64,000 nt of DNA from contig CAWKHA010000001.1 of the NCBI GenBank assembly GCA_963849365.1, positions 1 through 64,000 on the forward strand, given 5' to 3'. Position numbers and translations under genes: made by a program. Positions 52,935 through 61,451 of this stretch are shown here, one piece after another (positions within the stretch are counted from its first letter, which is position 1; the number at the start of each line of letters is the position of its first letter). The notes beneath the pieces are model-generated. The model was not told where the DNA came from. It worked only from the letters and a program-made list of their open reading frames with translations, and ran no database searches. The stretch comes from CAVQCJ01 sp963849365. GTDB taxonomy: Bacteria; Actinomycetota; Actinomycetes; Prado026.

Positions 52935-54516
52935 CGTCGGACGGGCTCCTCTCGCGTCGCCGGCGGACGGTCGCCACGACCACGGCGCCGATCCCGAGGG
53001 TACCCAGGAGCAGCTCGGGCCACGGACCCAGCCGGGTGGCGAGGGTCTCGCCGGTGCGCACTGTGACCGGCCCGTCGTAGACCCAGCGCTCGAACTCCTG
53101 CGACCCGGCCACGACCCGACCGTCCGCTGCGATGACCGCGCTCAGGCCGCTGGTCGCCGCGACCAGGACGGTCCGCCCCGTCTGGACCGCCCGGAGCCGG
53201 GAGATCTCGAGCTGCTGGTCCGGCTGGCCGGTCCGCCCGTACGTCGCGTTGTTCGTCTGGACGACCAGGAGGCCCGGTTCCCCCGCCGCAAGGTCCTGCA
53301 GGATCGGGTCGTACGCCACCTCGAAGCAGATGACGTCGCCGACCCGGACCGGGCCGACCTTCAGCAGGCCCGGCTGGTGCCCGGCGGCGAAGTCGCGCGG
53401 GATCCGGTCCAGGCGGGACACGAAGTGCGTGAGCAGCGAACGGAACGGCACGTACTCACCGAACGGGACCGGGTGCCGCTTGGCGTAGCTCTCGCCGGGA
53501 CCACCGCCGCCCGGGCTGCCGGTCGGCGCCCACACGATGCCGAGGTTGAGCACGGTGGCCGGGTCGGCCGGGTTGGTGACCACCGCACCCACGAGGGTGG
53601 GGGCCTTGATCGCGTCGACCGCTCCCTGGATCGCGGCGGCCGCGCCCGCGTCGGCGTACGGGTCGATGTCCGTGGCGTTCTCCGGCCACACCACCAGCTG
53701 GGGCTGGGGGCGCTCCCCGGCGGCGACCTGCCCGGCGAGCTGCTCGGTGGCGTCGACGTGGTTGTCGAGGACGGCGGCTCGCTGGCCGAAGGCGTCCAGG
53801 CCGCTGCGCGGGACGTCGCCCTGCACCAGGGCCGCCACGACCTGTCCGCCGTCGGTCGGCAACGGGACCAGCAGGGCCGCCGCGGGGACGAGCGCGGCAG
53901 CGCCGAGCAGCAGCGCCGTCACCCGCAGCCCGTGATCACCGGACAGCAGCGCGGCAGCGAGCAGCGCACCCGAGAGGGCGACCGCGAACGTGAGCAGCGG
54001 CATCCCGCCGAGCGCGGCGTAGCCCTTGAACGGTGCGTCGGCCTGCGCGAACGCGAGCCGCCCCCAGGGGAACCCGCCGAAGGGGACGGCTGCGCGCAGC
54101 CCTTCGACGGCGACCCAGACGGCGGCCACGTACACGGGCCACCCCGGCAGCCGCCGGACCAGCAGGGTCCCGACCGCGAGCAAGGCGAACGACAGCGCCT
54201 CGAGCAGCGACAGCAACGCCCAGGCGTCCGGCCCGATCACGAACATCCAGCGCAGCAGCAGGCCGAAGAACGTCAGCCCCGCGACCAGCCCGACGAGCGC
54301 GGCGGAGCGCGGCCGCAGCCCGAGCGGCAGCAGCGTCAACGCGGCCACCGCGGGCACGGTCAGCCACCACAGACCGAACGGCGGGAAGGCCAGGGCGAGC
54401 ACGAGTCCGGTGACCGCTGCAGCGACGCAGCGCGCCCACAGCCGGGGTTGGCGCACCTGGGTCGGGCCGTCCGCCCGGTCGGCTCCGAGGGGTCCGGCGA
54501 TGTCGGTGCGGCCCAC
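52909..54516 (-). CDS. lnt: Apolipoprotein N-acyltransferase
   Basis: A 535-aa protein: about seven membrane helices, then a nitrilase-like domain with Glu in WPENATD, Lys in YAKRHPVPFGEY and Cys in VICFEVAYD, the full catalytic set. Adds the third acyl chain to lipoproteins. In M. tuberculosis Lnt and Ppm are fused as Ppm1; here they are separate but overlap. GTG 54516 is chosen for the TACCCT box 6 nt upstream; ATG 54555 is the alternative. Confidence 0.9.
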   Translation of the reverse strand: MGRTDIAGPLGADRADGPTQVRQPRLWARCVAAAVTGLVLALAFPPFGLWWLTVPAVAALTLLPLGLRPRSAALVGLVAGLTFFGLLLRWMFVIGPDAWALLSLLEALSFALLAVGTLLVRRLPGWPVYVAAVWVAVEGLRAAVPFGGFPWGRLAFAQADAPFKGYAALGGMPLLTFAVALSGALLAAALLSGDHGLRVTALLLGAAALVPAAALLVPLPTDGGQVVAALVQGDVPRSGLDAFGQRAAVLDNHVDATEQLAGQVAAGERPQPQLVVWPENATDIDPYADAGAAAAIQGAVDAIKAPTLVGAVVTNPADPATVLNLGIVWAPTGSPGGGGPGESYAKRHPVPFGEYVPFRSLLTHFVSRLDRIPRDFAAGHQPGLLKVGPVRVGDVICFEVAYDPILQDLAAGEPGLLVVQTNNATYGRTGQPDQQLEISRLRAVQTGRTVLVAATSGLSAVIAADGRVVAGSQEFERWVYDGPVTVRTGETLATRLGPWPELLLGTLGIGAVVVATVRRRRERSPSDDASRTAAS

Positions 54517-54522
54517 CGTGGC

Positions 54523-54528
54523 AGGGTA
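54523..54528 (-). promoter_or_regulatory. Leaderless promoter -10 of lnt
   Basis: TACCCT on the minus strand, 6 nt, GTG 54516. Confidence 0.45.
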
Positions 54529-54724
54529 TGCGAAGCCCGGCCCGGGCCCCGACATGGAAGAGGACCCGAGTCGCCCTTCGGACCGGCGCGCGCGCCGCGG
54601 GATGCGGTGCGCAGGCCGTTGTCTACTGGACGACCGGGTCCTCTCCGAGTCGAGCCCCGCAGGCCCGGGGTGCCTCCGGTGGAGGGTGGGGCGCGGCGTC
54701 CGGGCGGGCGGTCGACCGGGGGCG

Positions 54725-54773
54725 AAACTACTCCGGTACGGCCGGTCCCTGTCAACCCGAACCGGCGGTTCGG
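54725..54773 (-). promoter_or_regulatory. Operator-like dyad and TTGACA promoter in the kal-lnt gap
   Basis: Reading the minus strand: dyad CCGAACC-GCC-GGTTCGG (54773-54757), one base, TTGACA (54755-54750), 19-bp spacer, TAGTTT (54730-54725). The hairpin may instead end the kal transcript. The remaining part of the 375-bp gap shows nothing else. Confidence 0.4.
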
Positions 54774-54891
54774 CCTTTCCCTGCAACGACTTTCGGCGTG
54801 TCGTGCGACTCGCCAGGTCCCGGCATGACCGTGCGGAACACCCGTCACACGCGGCCCGCCCGATCGTTCCTCACCGGGTCGCCCTGCGAGG

Positions 54892-55302
54892 TCAGTGCGG
54901 GACGACCACGGTCCCGGTGGCGCGCGTGCAGACCAGTGGCTCGGCCAGGACCTGCGCCGCGGAGGGGCTGCCACCGGGCAACGCCCGGCACACCACCCGC
55001 GCCTCGAAACGCAGCTCGCGGCTGCGCCGCCCGACCCGGACCACGGTGGCGCTGGCCTCGAGGACGTCGCCGCCCTGGACCGCAGCCACGAACTGTACGT
55101 CCGAGTACGACGCGAACAGCCCCTCGTCCTGGTCGGTGCGGATCAACAGCTCGGTCGCGACGTCCCCGAACATGGCCAGCACGTAGGCCCCGTCGACGAG
55201 GTTCCCGGCGTAGTGCGCATGCGAGTAGGGCACGTAGCGCCGGTGGGTCACGACGACCCCCAGCCTGGGGTCCGCGCCGGCGGGGTCCTGGTCGGTCGTC
55301 AT
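54892..55302 (-). CDS. kal: 3-Aminobutyryl-CoA ammonia lyase
   Basis: A 136-aa hot-dog-fold protein. VTHRRYVPYSHAHYAGNLVD and AMFGDVATELLIRTDQDEGL match Kal, which removes ammonia from 3-aminobutyryl-CoA to give crotonyl-CoA, the last dedicated step of lysine fermentation. ATG 55302 is 21 bp after kamE, same operon. Identification rests on motif plus context. Confidence 0.87.
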   Translation of the reverse strand: MTTDQDPAGADPRLGVVVTHRRYVPYSHAHYAGNLVDGAYVLAMFGDVATELLIRTDQDEGLFASYSDVQFVAAVQGGDVLEASATVVRVGRRSRELRFEARVVCRALPGGSPSAAQVLAEPLVCTRATGTVVVPH

Positions 55303-55323
55303 GCCTCTCCTCGTCCGTCGTGC

Positions 55324-56088
55324 TCAGTTGGCGCCCGGGACGAGCGCGTGCACGAGATAGCTGGCCACCTCGCCCGGGGTGGTGCCCTTGCCGAAGATCC
55401 GGTCCACGCCAAGCTCGGCCGTGCGGGTCTCGTCGAACCGGGGGCCGCCGACGACGAGCAGCGGCCGACGGCCCGCCGGGTACGCCTCGTTGAACGCCGC
55501 CGCCATCTCGCGGGTGTTGTGCACGTGCGCGTCGCGCTGGGTGACCACCTGGGAGACCAGCACCGCGTCGGCCGCGGCGGCCTTCGCCCGTTGGACCAGC
55601 TCGGGGACGAGCACCTGCGCGCCGAGGTTCACGACCTCGATCTCGCTGTAGTACTCCAGCCCCTTCTCCCCCGCGAACCCTTTGATGTTGAGGATCGCGT
55701 CGATCCCGACGGTGTGCGCGTCGGTCCCGATGCACGCACCGACCACGACCAGGGGCCGGTGCAGGCCGCGCTTGATGGCGACGTCGACCTCCTTCGCCGA
55801 GAGCAGCGCGAACTCGCGCTCGACCACCTCCACCTTGGAGGTGTCGACGAGGTGGTGCACGGCTCCGTACACCACGAAGAAGGTGAAGTCGGGGCCCATG
55901 GCTTTGGCGTGCACGACCATCGCCGGGTCCATGCCCATCTTGCGGGCCAGCTGGGCAGCCGCGCCCTCGGCCCGCTTGTCGTGCGGGAGCGGGAGCGTGA
56001 AGGACAGCTGGACCATCCCGTCGCCGGTGGTGTCGCCGTACGGGCGGACGATCCTCGGTTCACGCCCGGCAGGCGCGCCGGGGGTCAT
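55324..56088 (-). CDS. kamE: Beta-lysine 5,6-aminomutase, beta subunit
   Basis: A 254-aa cobalamin-binding subunit. The base-off B12 motif is DAHTVG with axial ligand His125, and Lys136 in ILNIKG is the PLP Schiff-base lysine by alignment with the Clostridium enzyme. The substrate-side end shows VVGGPRFDETRTAELG and FGKGTTPGEVASYL. With KamD it moves the terminal amino group of beta-lysine to C5. ATG overlaps the kamD stop. Confidence 0.93.
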   Translation of the reverse strand: MTPGAPAGREPRIVRPYGDTTGDGMVQLSFTLPLPHDKRAEGAAAQLARKMGMDPAMVVHAKAMGPDFTFFVVYGAVHHLVDTSKVEVVEREFALLSAKEVDVAIKRGLHRPLVVVGACIGTDAHTVGIDAILNIKGFAGEKGLEYYSEIEVVNLGAQVLVPELVQRAKAAAADAVLVSQVVTQRDAHVHNTREMAAAFNEAYPAGRRPLLVVGGPRFDETRTAELGVDRIFGKGTTPGEVASYLVHALVPGAN

Positions 56089-57677
56089 GACCGGCTCCCC
56101 TCGAGCAGGTCCGTGGCCGGGTTCACGTAGCCGGGGGCCTGGCGGAACACGCCGTCCATACCCTTCCCGGCGTCGGCAGGACGTCTCATGAGTCCGAACG
56201 TCCCGTCACCGATCGCGGACAGCAGACCCGACGGCCCCGGGTGGTCGACGATGCGTTCGAGCAGGTCGACGGCCTCGGCGAGCACCTGGTGCGCGCGCTG
56301 CACGATGAAGCCGTCGTGCCGCGGGGTGAAGTCCTCGTGCAGGCGTCCGGCGGCGTTGAACACGTAGCGGACGTTCTGGAGGGCCAGATCGCGGTCGGAG
56401 AGCCACGGCGTCACCACTGCCTCGGTCATCATCCCGACGAGCAGGATGCCCTGGCCGGTCATCGCGCCGGCCAGGTTGAAGAACCCGTCCAGGAGGTAGC
56501 CGCGGAACACGTCGCCGGTCATGTGCTTCGTGGGCGGCATCCACTTCAGCGGGGCGTCCGGGAAGAGCTCCCGTGCCAGCATCGCGTGCGCCAGCTCGAT
56601 CCGGAACGAGTCGGGCAGGTCGGGGTTGACCTCGAAAGCGTGCCCCAGCCCGAGCTGCCAGTCCTCCAGCCCTGCCTCTTTGGCGAAGTACTCGTTCAGC
56701 AGCTGGCTGACGGTCACCGTGTGGGCGGCCTCGACGGCGTCGGCGGTCGTCAGGTAGTTGTCCTCGCCGGTGTTGATCACGATCCCGGCGCGGGCGTGCA
56801 CCTGCCGGGAGAACCGCTGGTCGACGAAGGTACGGATCGGGTTGATGTCGCGGAACAAGATCCCGTACATGGAGTCGTTGAGCATCATGTCCAGCCGCTC
56901 GAGCCCGGCCAGGGACGCGATCTCCGGCATGCACAGACCCGATGCGTAGTTCGTGAGCCGGACGTACCGGCCCAGGTCGCGCGACACGTCGTCCAGGGCG
57001 GCCCGCATGAGGCGGAAGTTCTCCTGCGTGGCGTACGTGCCGGCGTACCCCTCCCGGGTCGGACCCTCCGGCACGTAGTCGAGCAGCGACTGGCCGGTCG
57101 AGCGGATCACGGCGATGACGTCGGCGCCCTCGCGGGCGGCGGCCTGAGCCTGCGGGATGTCCTCGTAGATGTCACCGGTGGCCACGATCAGGTAGATCCA
57201 CGGCTTGGGCGGGTCCCCGAGCCGCCCGACCAGGCGCTCGCGCTCCCGCCGGTTGCGGTCGATCCGGGCGATGCCCCTGGCGACGGCCGCGGTGGCGGCG
57301 CTGCTGGCCCGCTCGGCGTCGCGACCCTCCGGGAGGCGGAACGTGACCGAGCCGGCGGCGGCCTTCTGGGCGAGCACCTCGAGGCCCGCTGCGCCCTTGG
57401 AGCCCTCACGGCGCATGCTGTCCCACACTGGCAGCGCGACACCGTGCTCGAGCCCGCAGTCGCCCCGGACAGCGTCCACCAGCCGGTTCACCCACGGGAT
57501 GCCCTCGGCGTCCGCCCCCTGCAGGCCGGCGAGGCGCAGCACGGCCCGCTCGACCGAGACGGTGGTGTGACTGCGGGCGATCTTCACGACCGGAGCCCCG
57601 GCCCTGCGGGCCAACGAGCGCGCCTTGCGCACGACGGCGGGATCGAGCTCCAGCCTGGAGCGGGTTCGAGCGGTCAC
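56085..57677 (-). CDS. kamD: Beta-lysine 5,6-aminomutase, alpha subunit
   Basis: A 530-aa subunit with the TIM-barrel substrate domain of lysine/ornithine 5,6-aminomutases: SVTFRLPEGRDAERA, LIVATGDIYEDIPQAQAAA, DVIAVIRSTGQSLLDYVPEG and NDSMYGILFRDINP. Adenosylcobalamin and PLP are used jointly with KamE. GTG 57677 overlaps the kdd stop by 4 bp. Length matches the family. Confidence 0.93.
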   Translation of the reverse strand: MTARTRSRLELDPAVVRKARSLARRAGAPVVKIARSHTTVSVERAVLRLAGLQGADAEGIPWVNRLVDAVRGDCGLEHGVALPVWDSMRREGSKGAAGLEVLAQKAAAGSVTFRLPEGRDAERASSAATAAVARGIARIDRNRRERERLVGRLGDPPKPWIYLIVATGDIYEDIPQAQAAAREGADVIAVIRSTGQSLLDYVPEGPTREGYAGTYATQENFRLMRAALDDVSRDLGRYVRLTNYASGLCMPEIASLAGLERLDMMLNDSMYGILFRDINPIRTFVDQRFSRQVHARAGIVINTGEDNYLTTADAVEAAHTVTVSQLLNEYFAKEAGLEDWQLGLGHAFEVNPDLPDSFRIELAHAMLARELFPDAPLKWMPPTKHMTGDVFRGYLLDGFFNLAGAMTGQGILLVGMMTEAVVTPWLSDRDLALQNVRYVFNAAGRLHEDFTPRHDGFIVQRAHQVLAEAVDLLERIVDHPGPSGLLSAIGDGTFGLMRRPADAGKGMDGVFRQAPGYVNPATDLLEGSRS

Positions 57678-58759
57678 GCCTGCGTCCCTCCGTGCGTCGA
57701 CTGTTCGGCGCGCAGCCGGGTCTCGAACAGCGCGCGCACCCCCGGCTCGCTGCGCAGCAGGTCCAGGGCCAGCTGGGCGTGACCCGGGCTGTAGCCGTTG
57801 CCGATCAGCATGGTCACGTCGGCCGCGAGCCCCTCGGCGCCCAGCGCCGCGGCCGAGAACGACGTCGCCATGGAGAAGAAGATCACGGTGCCGCCCTCGG
57901 CGGTGGCCAGCACGGCCCCGTGCTCGCAGCCGGGCACGTCGACGCAGACGACCGTGACGTCGGCCGGACCGCCCAACCCCCGCTCGACCGCGGCCGCGAG
58001 TGCCACCGGGTCCCGGGCGTCGGCCAGCACGACCGTGTCGGCGAGGCCGCTGCCGGTCAGGGCCGCCGCCTCGCGGTCAACCGGGACCACGCCGCAGGTC
58101 AGCCGGGCACCGCCCTTGCGAGCGGCAGCCAGGGCCAGCGACCCCGACTTCCCGGCGCCGCCCACGACAGCGACCGCCGGTGGACGGCCCCGGTCGGCGT
58201 AGTCGCGCACGACCCGCTCGGTCAGCGCCGGAGCGCCGCACACGTCCATGACCATCATCGCCAGGGCAGGTTCGAGGTCCGCGGGCAGCACGGCGGCGAT
58301 CGAGCGGCCGAAGAGGATGGCGGTGCCGTCCGCCGGGACCTGCTCGGACGCACCGTCCCAGCGGGCCAGGCCGTCCTCGATGCGCAGCGGCGTGAGCGAC
58401 AGGGACACCAGCGACGCCACCCGGTCGCCGGGGTGCAGGCCGAGCGTCGAGCCCGGCCCTACCTCCTCCACGGTCCCGACCAGCATGCCGCCGGAGCCGG
58501 TGACCGGGTTCTGCATCTTGCCGCGGCTGGCGATGATCTCCAGGATCTCTGCCCGGACGGCGTCACCGTCGCCGCCGTGCTTGGTCGCGAGCTGACGGAA
58601 GGAGGCTGCGTCCAGGTTCAGGGTCTCGACCCGGATCCGTACTTCGTCCGGCCACAGCTCGGGGTCGGCGTCCAGCCGCCGGGCGGCCTGCGGCAGCACT
58701 CCCGCGGGCTCCAGCACCCGGTGCAGGCCGACCGGCGAGGACGGGGTGGTCCTGGGCAC
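57674..58759 (-). CDS. kdd: L-erythro-3,5-diaminohexanoate dehydrogenase
   Basis: A 361-aa NAD(P)-dependent oxidoreductase. The N-terminal half has SRGKMQNPVTGSGGMLVGTV; the Rossmann loop is VVGGAGKSGSLALAAARKGG. Oxidises 3,5-diaminohexanoate to 5-amino-3-oxohexanoate. First gene of the kdd-kamD-kamE-kal operon. GTG 58759 is preferred to ATG 58786 because GGAAGG lies 9 nt upstream (58769-58774). Confidence 0.9.
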   Translation of the reverse strand: MPRTTPSSPVGLHRVLEPAGVLPQAARRLDADPELWPDEVRIRVETLNLDAASFRQLATKHGGDGDAVRAEILEIIASRGKMQNPVTGSGGMLVGTVEEVGPGSTLGLHPGDRVASLVSLSLTPLRIEDGLARWDGASEQVPADGTAILFGRSIAAVLPADLEPALAMMVMDVCGAPALTERVVRDYADRGRPPAVAVVGGAGKSGSLALAAARKGGARLTCGVVPVDREAAALTGSGLADTVVLADARDPVALAAAVERGLGGPADVTVVCVDVPGCEHGAVLATAEGGTVIFFSMATSFSAAALGAEGLAADVTMLIGNGYSPGHAQLALDLLRSEPGVRALFETRLRAEQSTHGGTQA

Positions 58760-58805
58760 GGGGCGGATCCTTCCAGCGCGCGGCATCCGGCGTCGAACGT
58801 CGCCG

Positions 58806-58843
58806 CAGATCTTACGGTGTCGCGGTGGATCTGCCGGAGATCC
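58806..58843. promoter_or_regulatory. kdd/kamA divergent promoter with GATC dyads
   Basis: ATCTTACGGT holds TAAGAT (minus, 58814-58809, for kdd) and TACGGT (plus, 58813-58818, for kamA), sharing TA. Two dyads overlie it: CAGATC-N16-GATCTG (58806-58811, 58828-58833) and GGATCT-N5-AGATCC (58827-58832, 58838-58843). Confidence 0.5.
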
Positions 58844-60360
58844 TTCCGTATCCTCGGTCTACCGGCGTCGGGCCGGGCCCCTCAGCAGCGTCGCTGGAGA
58901 CCAAGGTGACCGAGCAGCCGTACGCCTACCGCCGCACCGAGCTGGTCGAGCCGGACTGGACCCGGCTGCCCGGGTGGGCCGACGTCACCGCCGCGCAGTG
59001 GGCCGACGTCCAGTGGCAGCGCGCCCACTGCGTGAAGAACATCAAGCAGCTGCGCGAGCTCGTGGGCGACCTGATCGAGGACCGCTTCTACGCGGACCTG
59101 GAGCGGGACCAGGCCGAGCGGGCGACCATGTCGATGCTGGTCACGCCGCAGATGGTCAACACCATCGTCCCCGCGTCGCACGACCCCGGCACGCCGACCC
59201 CGGCACAGTTCACCGAGGCGTTCTACGCGGACCCGGTGCGGCGCTACATGCTGCCGGTGTTCAGCGACCGCCGGACCGACTGGCCGTCGCACCCGTACGC
59301 CACCCGTGACTCGCTGCACGAGCACGAGATGTGGGTGGCCGAGGGGCTCACGCACCGCTACCCGACCAAGGTGCTGGCCGAGCTGCTGCCGACCTGCCCC
59401 CAGTACTGCGGCCACTGCACCCGGATGGACCTGGTGGGCAACTCGACGGCGGTGATCTCCAAGCTCAAGTTCGACCTCAAACCGGTGGACCGGTACGACG
59501 CCATGATGGCGTACCTGCGCTCGCAGCCGGGCGTGCGCGACGTGGTCGTTTCCGGCGGCGACGTCGCCAACCTGCCGTGGAAGAACCTCGAGGCGTTCGT
59601 GGCGCGGCTGCTCGAGATCGAGAACATCCGCGACATCCGGCTCGCCACCAAGGCGCTCATGGGCCTGCCGCAGCACTGGCTGCAGGACGACGTCCGGGCC
59701 GGCATGGAGCGGCTGGCGAAGGTCGCGCGGGCCCGCGGGGTCCAGCTCGCGATCCACACCCACGTCAACGCGGCGCAGTCCGTCACTCCCCTGGTCGCCG
59801 ACGCGACCCGGGCGATGCTGGACACGGGCATCCGGGACGTGCGCAACCAGGGTGTGCTCATGCGCGGGATCAACGACTCCCCCGCGCAGCTCCTCGACCT
59901 GTGCTTCGCGCTCGTCGACGGCGCCGGGATCATGCCGTACTACTTCTACATGTGCGACATGATCCCGTTCAGCGAGCACTGGCGGGTCTCGGTGCACGAG
60001 GCGCAGCACCTGCAGCACGCGATCATGGGCTACCTGCCCGGTTTCGCCACCCCCCGGATCGTGTGCGACGTGCCGTACGTCGGCAAGCGCTGGGTGCACC
60101 AGCTCGAGGACTACGACCGCGAGCGGGGCATCTCGTACTGGACAAAGAACTACCTGACCGGGATCGAGCTCGACGACCCGGAGGGGCTCACGCGGCGCTA
60201 CGAGTACTACGACCCGATCGACACGCTCCCGCCCGAGGGCCGGGCCTGGTGGTCCGAGCACGCCGCCGAGCACGGCGACGGCCTGGAGGCGGCGATGGCC
60301 GCTGCTGCCGCGTCCCGCGCCGCCGCGCACTCCCAGCACGAAGACCTGGTCCACCGCTGA
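58825..60360 (+). CDS. kamA: Lysine 2,3-aminomutase (radical SAM), long form
   Basis: A 511-aa radical SAM enzyme. CxxxCxxC is at Cys191, Cys195 and Cys198 (CPQYCGHC), with SGGDVANLPW after it. It makes beta-lysine from lysine using SAM, a 4Fe-4S cluster and PLP. Longer than the clostridial enzyme (about 416 aa). The PLP-lysine region is VCDVPYVGKRW rather than the usual glycine-rich GGGK. GTG 58825 lies 6 nt after TACGGT, so leaderless. Divergent from kdd. Confidence 0.88.
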   Translation: MDLPEILPYPRSTGVGPGPSAASLETKVTEQPYAYRRTELVEPDWTRLPGWADVTAAQWADVQWQRAHCVKNIKQLRELVGDLIEDRFYADLERDQAERATMSMLVTPQMVNTIVPASHDPGTPTPAQFTEAFYADPVRRYMLPVFSDRRTDWPSHPYATRDSLHEHEMWVAEGLTHRYPTKVLAELLPTCPQYCGHCTRMDLVGNSTAVISKLKFDLKPVDRYDAMMAYLRSQPGVRDVVVSGGDVANLPWKNLEAFVARLLEIENIRDIRLATKALMGLPQHWLQDDVRAGMERLAKVARARGVQLAIHTHVNAAQSVTPLVADATRAMLDTGIRDVRNQGVLMRGINDSPAQLLDLCFALVDGAGIMPYYFYMCDMIPFSEHWRVSVHEAQHLQHAIMGYLPGFATPRIVCDVPYVGKRWVHQLEDYDRERGISYWTKNYLTGIELDDPEGLTRRYEYYDPIDTLPPEGRAWWSEHAAEHGDGLEAAMAAAAASRAAAHSQHEDLVHR

Positions 60361-60387
60361 GCCCGGACCGCGGTGACCCGCAGCCGG

Positions 60388-60828
60388 TCACAGGGCCGGG
60401 GGGCGGCCTTCGTACGGCGTGGACAGGACGACGATCGTGCGGGTCCGCACGTTGGCCGCAGACCGGATCTCGGCGAGCAGGCTCTCCAGGTCGCCCGGCG
60501 ACGGGACGCGCACCTTGAGGATGTAGGACTCCTCGCCGGCGACGCTGTAGCAGGACTCGATCGCGGCCAGGCTCTCCAGCTTGTCGGGAGCGTCGTCCGG
60601 TGCGGCCGGGTCGAGCGGGATCGCCGAGACGAACGCGGTCAGCGGCAGCCCGACCGCGACCGGGTCGACCACGGCGGCGTACCCGCGGATGACCCCCCGC
60701 TCCTCGAGCTTGCGCACCCGCTGGTGGACGGCCGAGGTCGACAGGCCGGTCGCGCGGCCGAGGTCTGTGTAACTCATTCGGCCGTCGGCGGCGAGCAGGC
60801 GCAGGATCTGCCGGTCGAGGTCCTCCAC
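60388..60828 (-). CDS. Lrp/AsnC-family regulator
   Basis: A 146-aa regulator: an N-terminal winged helix (DLDRQILRLLAADGRMSY, then LGRATGLSTSAVHQRVRKLE) and a C-terminal RAM ligand domain (YILKVRVPSPGDLESLLAEI). Lrp/AsnC proteins sense amino acids as octamers. Next to kamA, a lysine or beta-lysine signal is the likeliest ligand (inference). GTG 60828 lies 7 nt after TAGATT. Confidence 0.9.
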   Translation of the reverse strand: MEDLDRQILRLLAADGRMSYTDLGRATGLSTSAVHQRVRKLEERGVIRGYAAVVDPVAVGLPLTAFVSAIPLDPAAPDDAPDKLESLAAIESCYSVAGEESYILKVRVPSPGDLESLLAEIRSAANVRTRTIVVLSTPYEGRPPAL

Positions 60829-60835
60829 ACGGCGG

Positions 60836-60841
60836 AATCTA
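60836..60841 (-). promoter_or_regulatory. Leaderless promoter -10 of the Lrp/AsnC gene
   Basis: TAGATT on the minus strand, 7 nt, GTG 60828. Confidence 0.55.
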
Positions 60842-60897
60842 CCGCCCTCGGACGGATGCCGCCCCGCACCCGAGCGGATGCGGGGCGGCCCGGAGCG

Positions 60898-61158
60898 TCA
60901 GCGGACCCGCCGTACCGTCCCGTCCGGCTCGCGGACGTACTTCACGGCGGGGCCGAGCGACACCCCGCTCGCCCGGACAGCCGTTCCCGCACCCGGCGCA
61001 TGGCCGGGAGCGGCGACGGCTGTCGCGGCCGTTCCCTCCGCGGGTGCGGCGGCCGGAGCCGTCGTCCCCGCCGAGGCAGGCAGGACGAGGACCGCCGCCG
61101 TCGACGCCGAGACCAGCGCCGCGACCACGACCACACGCCCTGTCGTGAGGACCCGCAT
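60898..61158 (-). CDS. Small secreted Ala/Thr-rich protein
   Basis: An 86-aa precursor: basic MRVLTTGR, hydrophobic core, and a probable signal peptidase site after LPASAG. The mature part is Ala/Pro/Gly/Thr-rich, ending in YVREPDGTVRRVR. GGAGAA precedes ATG 61158. No family recognised; it belongs to the many short secreted actinobacterial proteins. Confidence 0.55.
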   Translation of the reverse strand: MRVLTTGRVVVVAALVSASTAAVLVLPASAGTTAPAAAPAEGTAATAVAAPGHAPGAGTAVRASGVSLGPAVKYVREPDGTVRRVR

Positions 61159-61451
61159 GAGCAATTCTCCCGTCCGCCTGGGCGGACGAGCCGGTCTCGC
61201 CACTCACTCCCCGGACGGTCTGGGCGACCGTGCTGTCTCCGTGCCGGGGCCCGCGGTGCGCGCCCCGGTCGGTGGGGACCGTCCGGATCATCGTGTCCCG
61301 TCCCCCTCCCCTGGTCGGGGAGGGCACCCTCCGTCCTTCGTCCCCCCGCCCCCCTCCCTTGAGTTGATCTTGAGCAGACCATCGCCAACGTCGGCGTGTC
61401 GCAGGCGTGGGCTCGAGATCGACGCGGTGAGACGGGTGGGGTGGGCGGGTA
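61159..61451. other. Intergenic region with GC hairpin
   Basis: 293 bp without a gene. A perfect 8-bp hairpin CCCTCCCC/GGGGAGGG (61304-61311, 61317-61324) may terminate the acyl-CoA dehydrogenase transcript; no T-tract. Long C-rich runs surround it. Confidence 0.35.

Noticed and set aside
54517..54555. ATG 54555 as the lnt start
   Set aside because: It has no ribosome binding site and lies upstream of the TACCCT box that fits GTG 54516; kept only as an alternative.
54892..58824. Cobalamin riboswitch controlling the B12-dependent aminomutase
   Set aside because: The kdd leader is too short (about 50 nt at most) and no B12-box-like sequence is visible.
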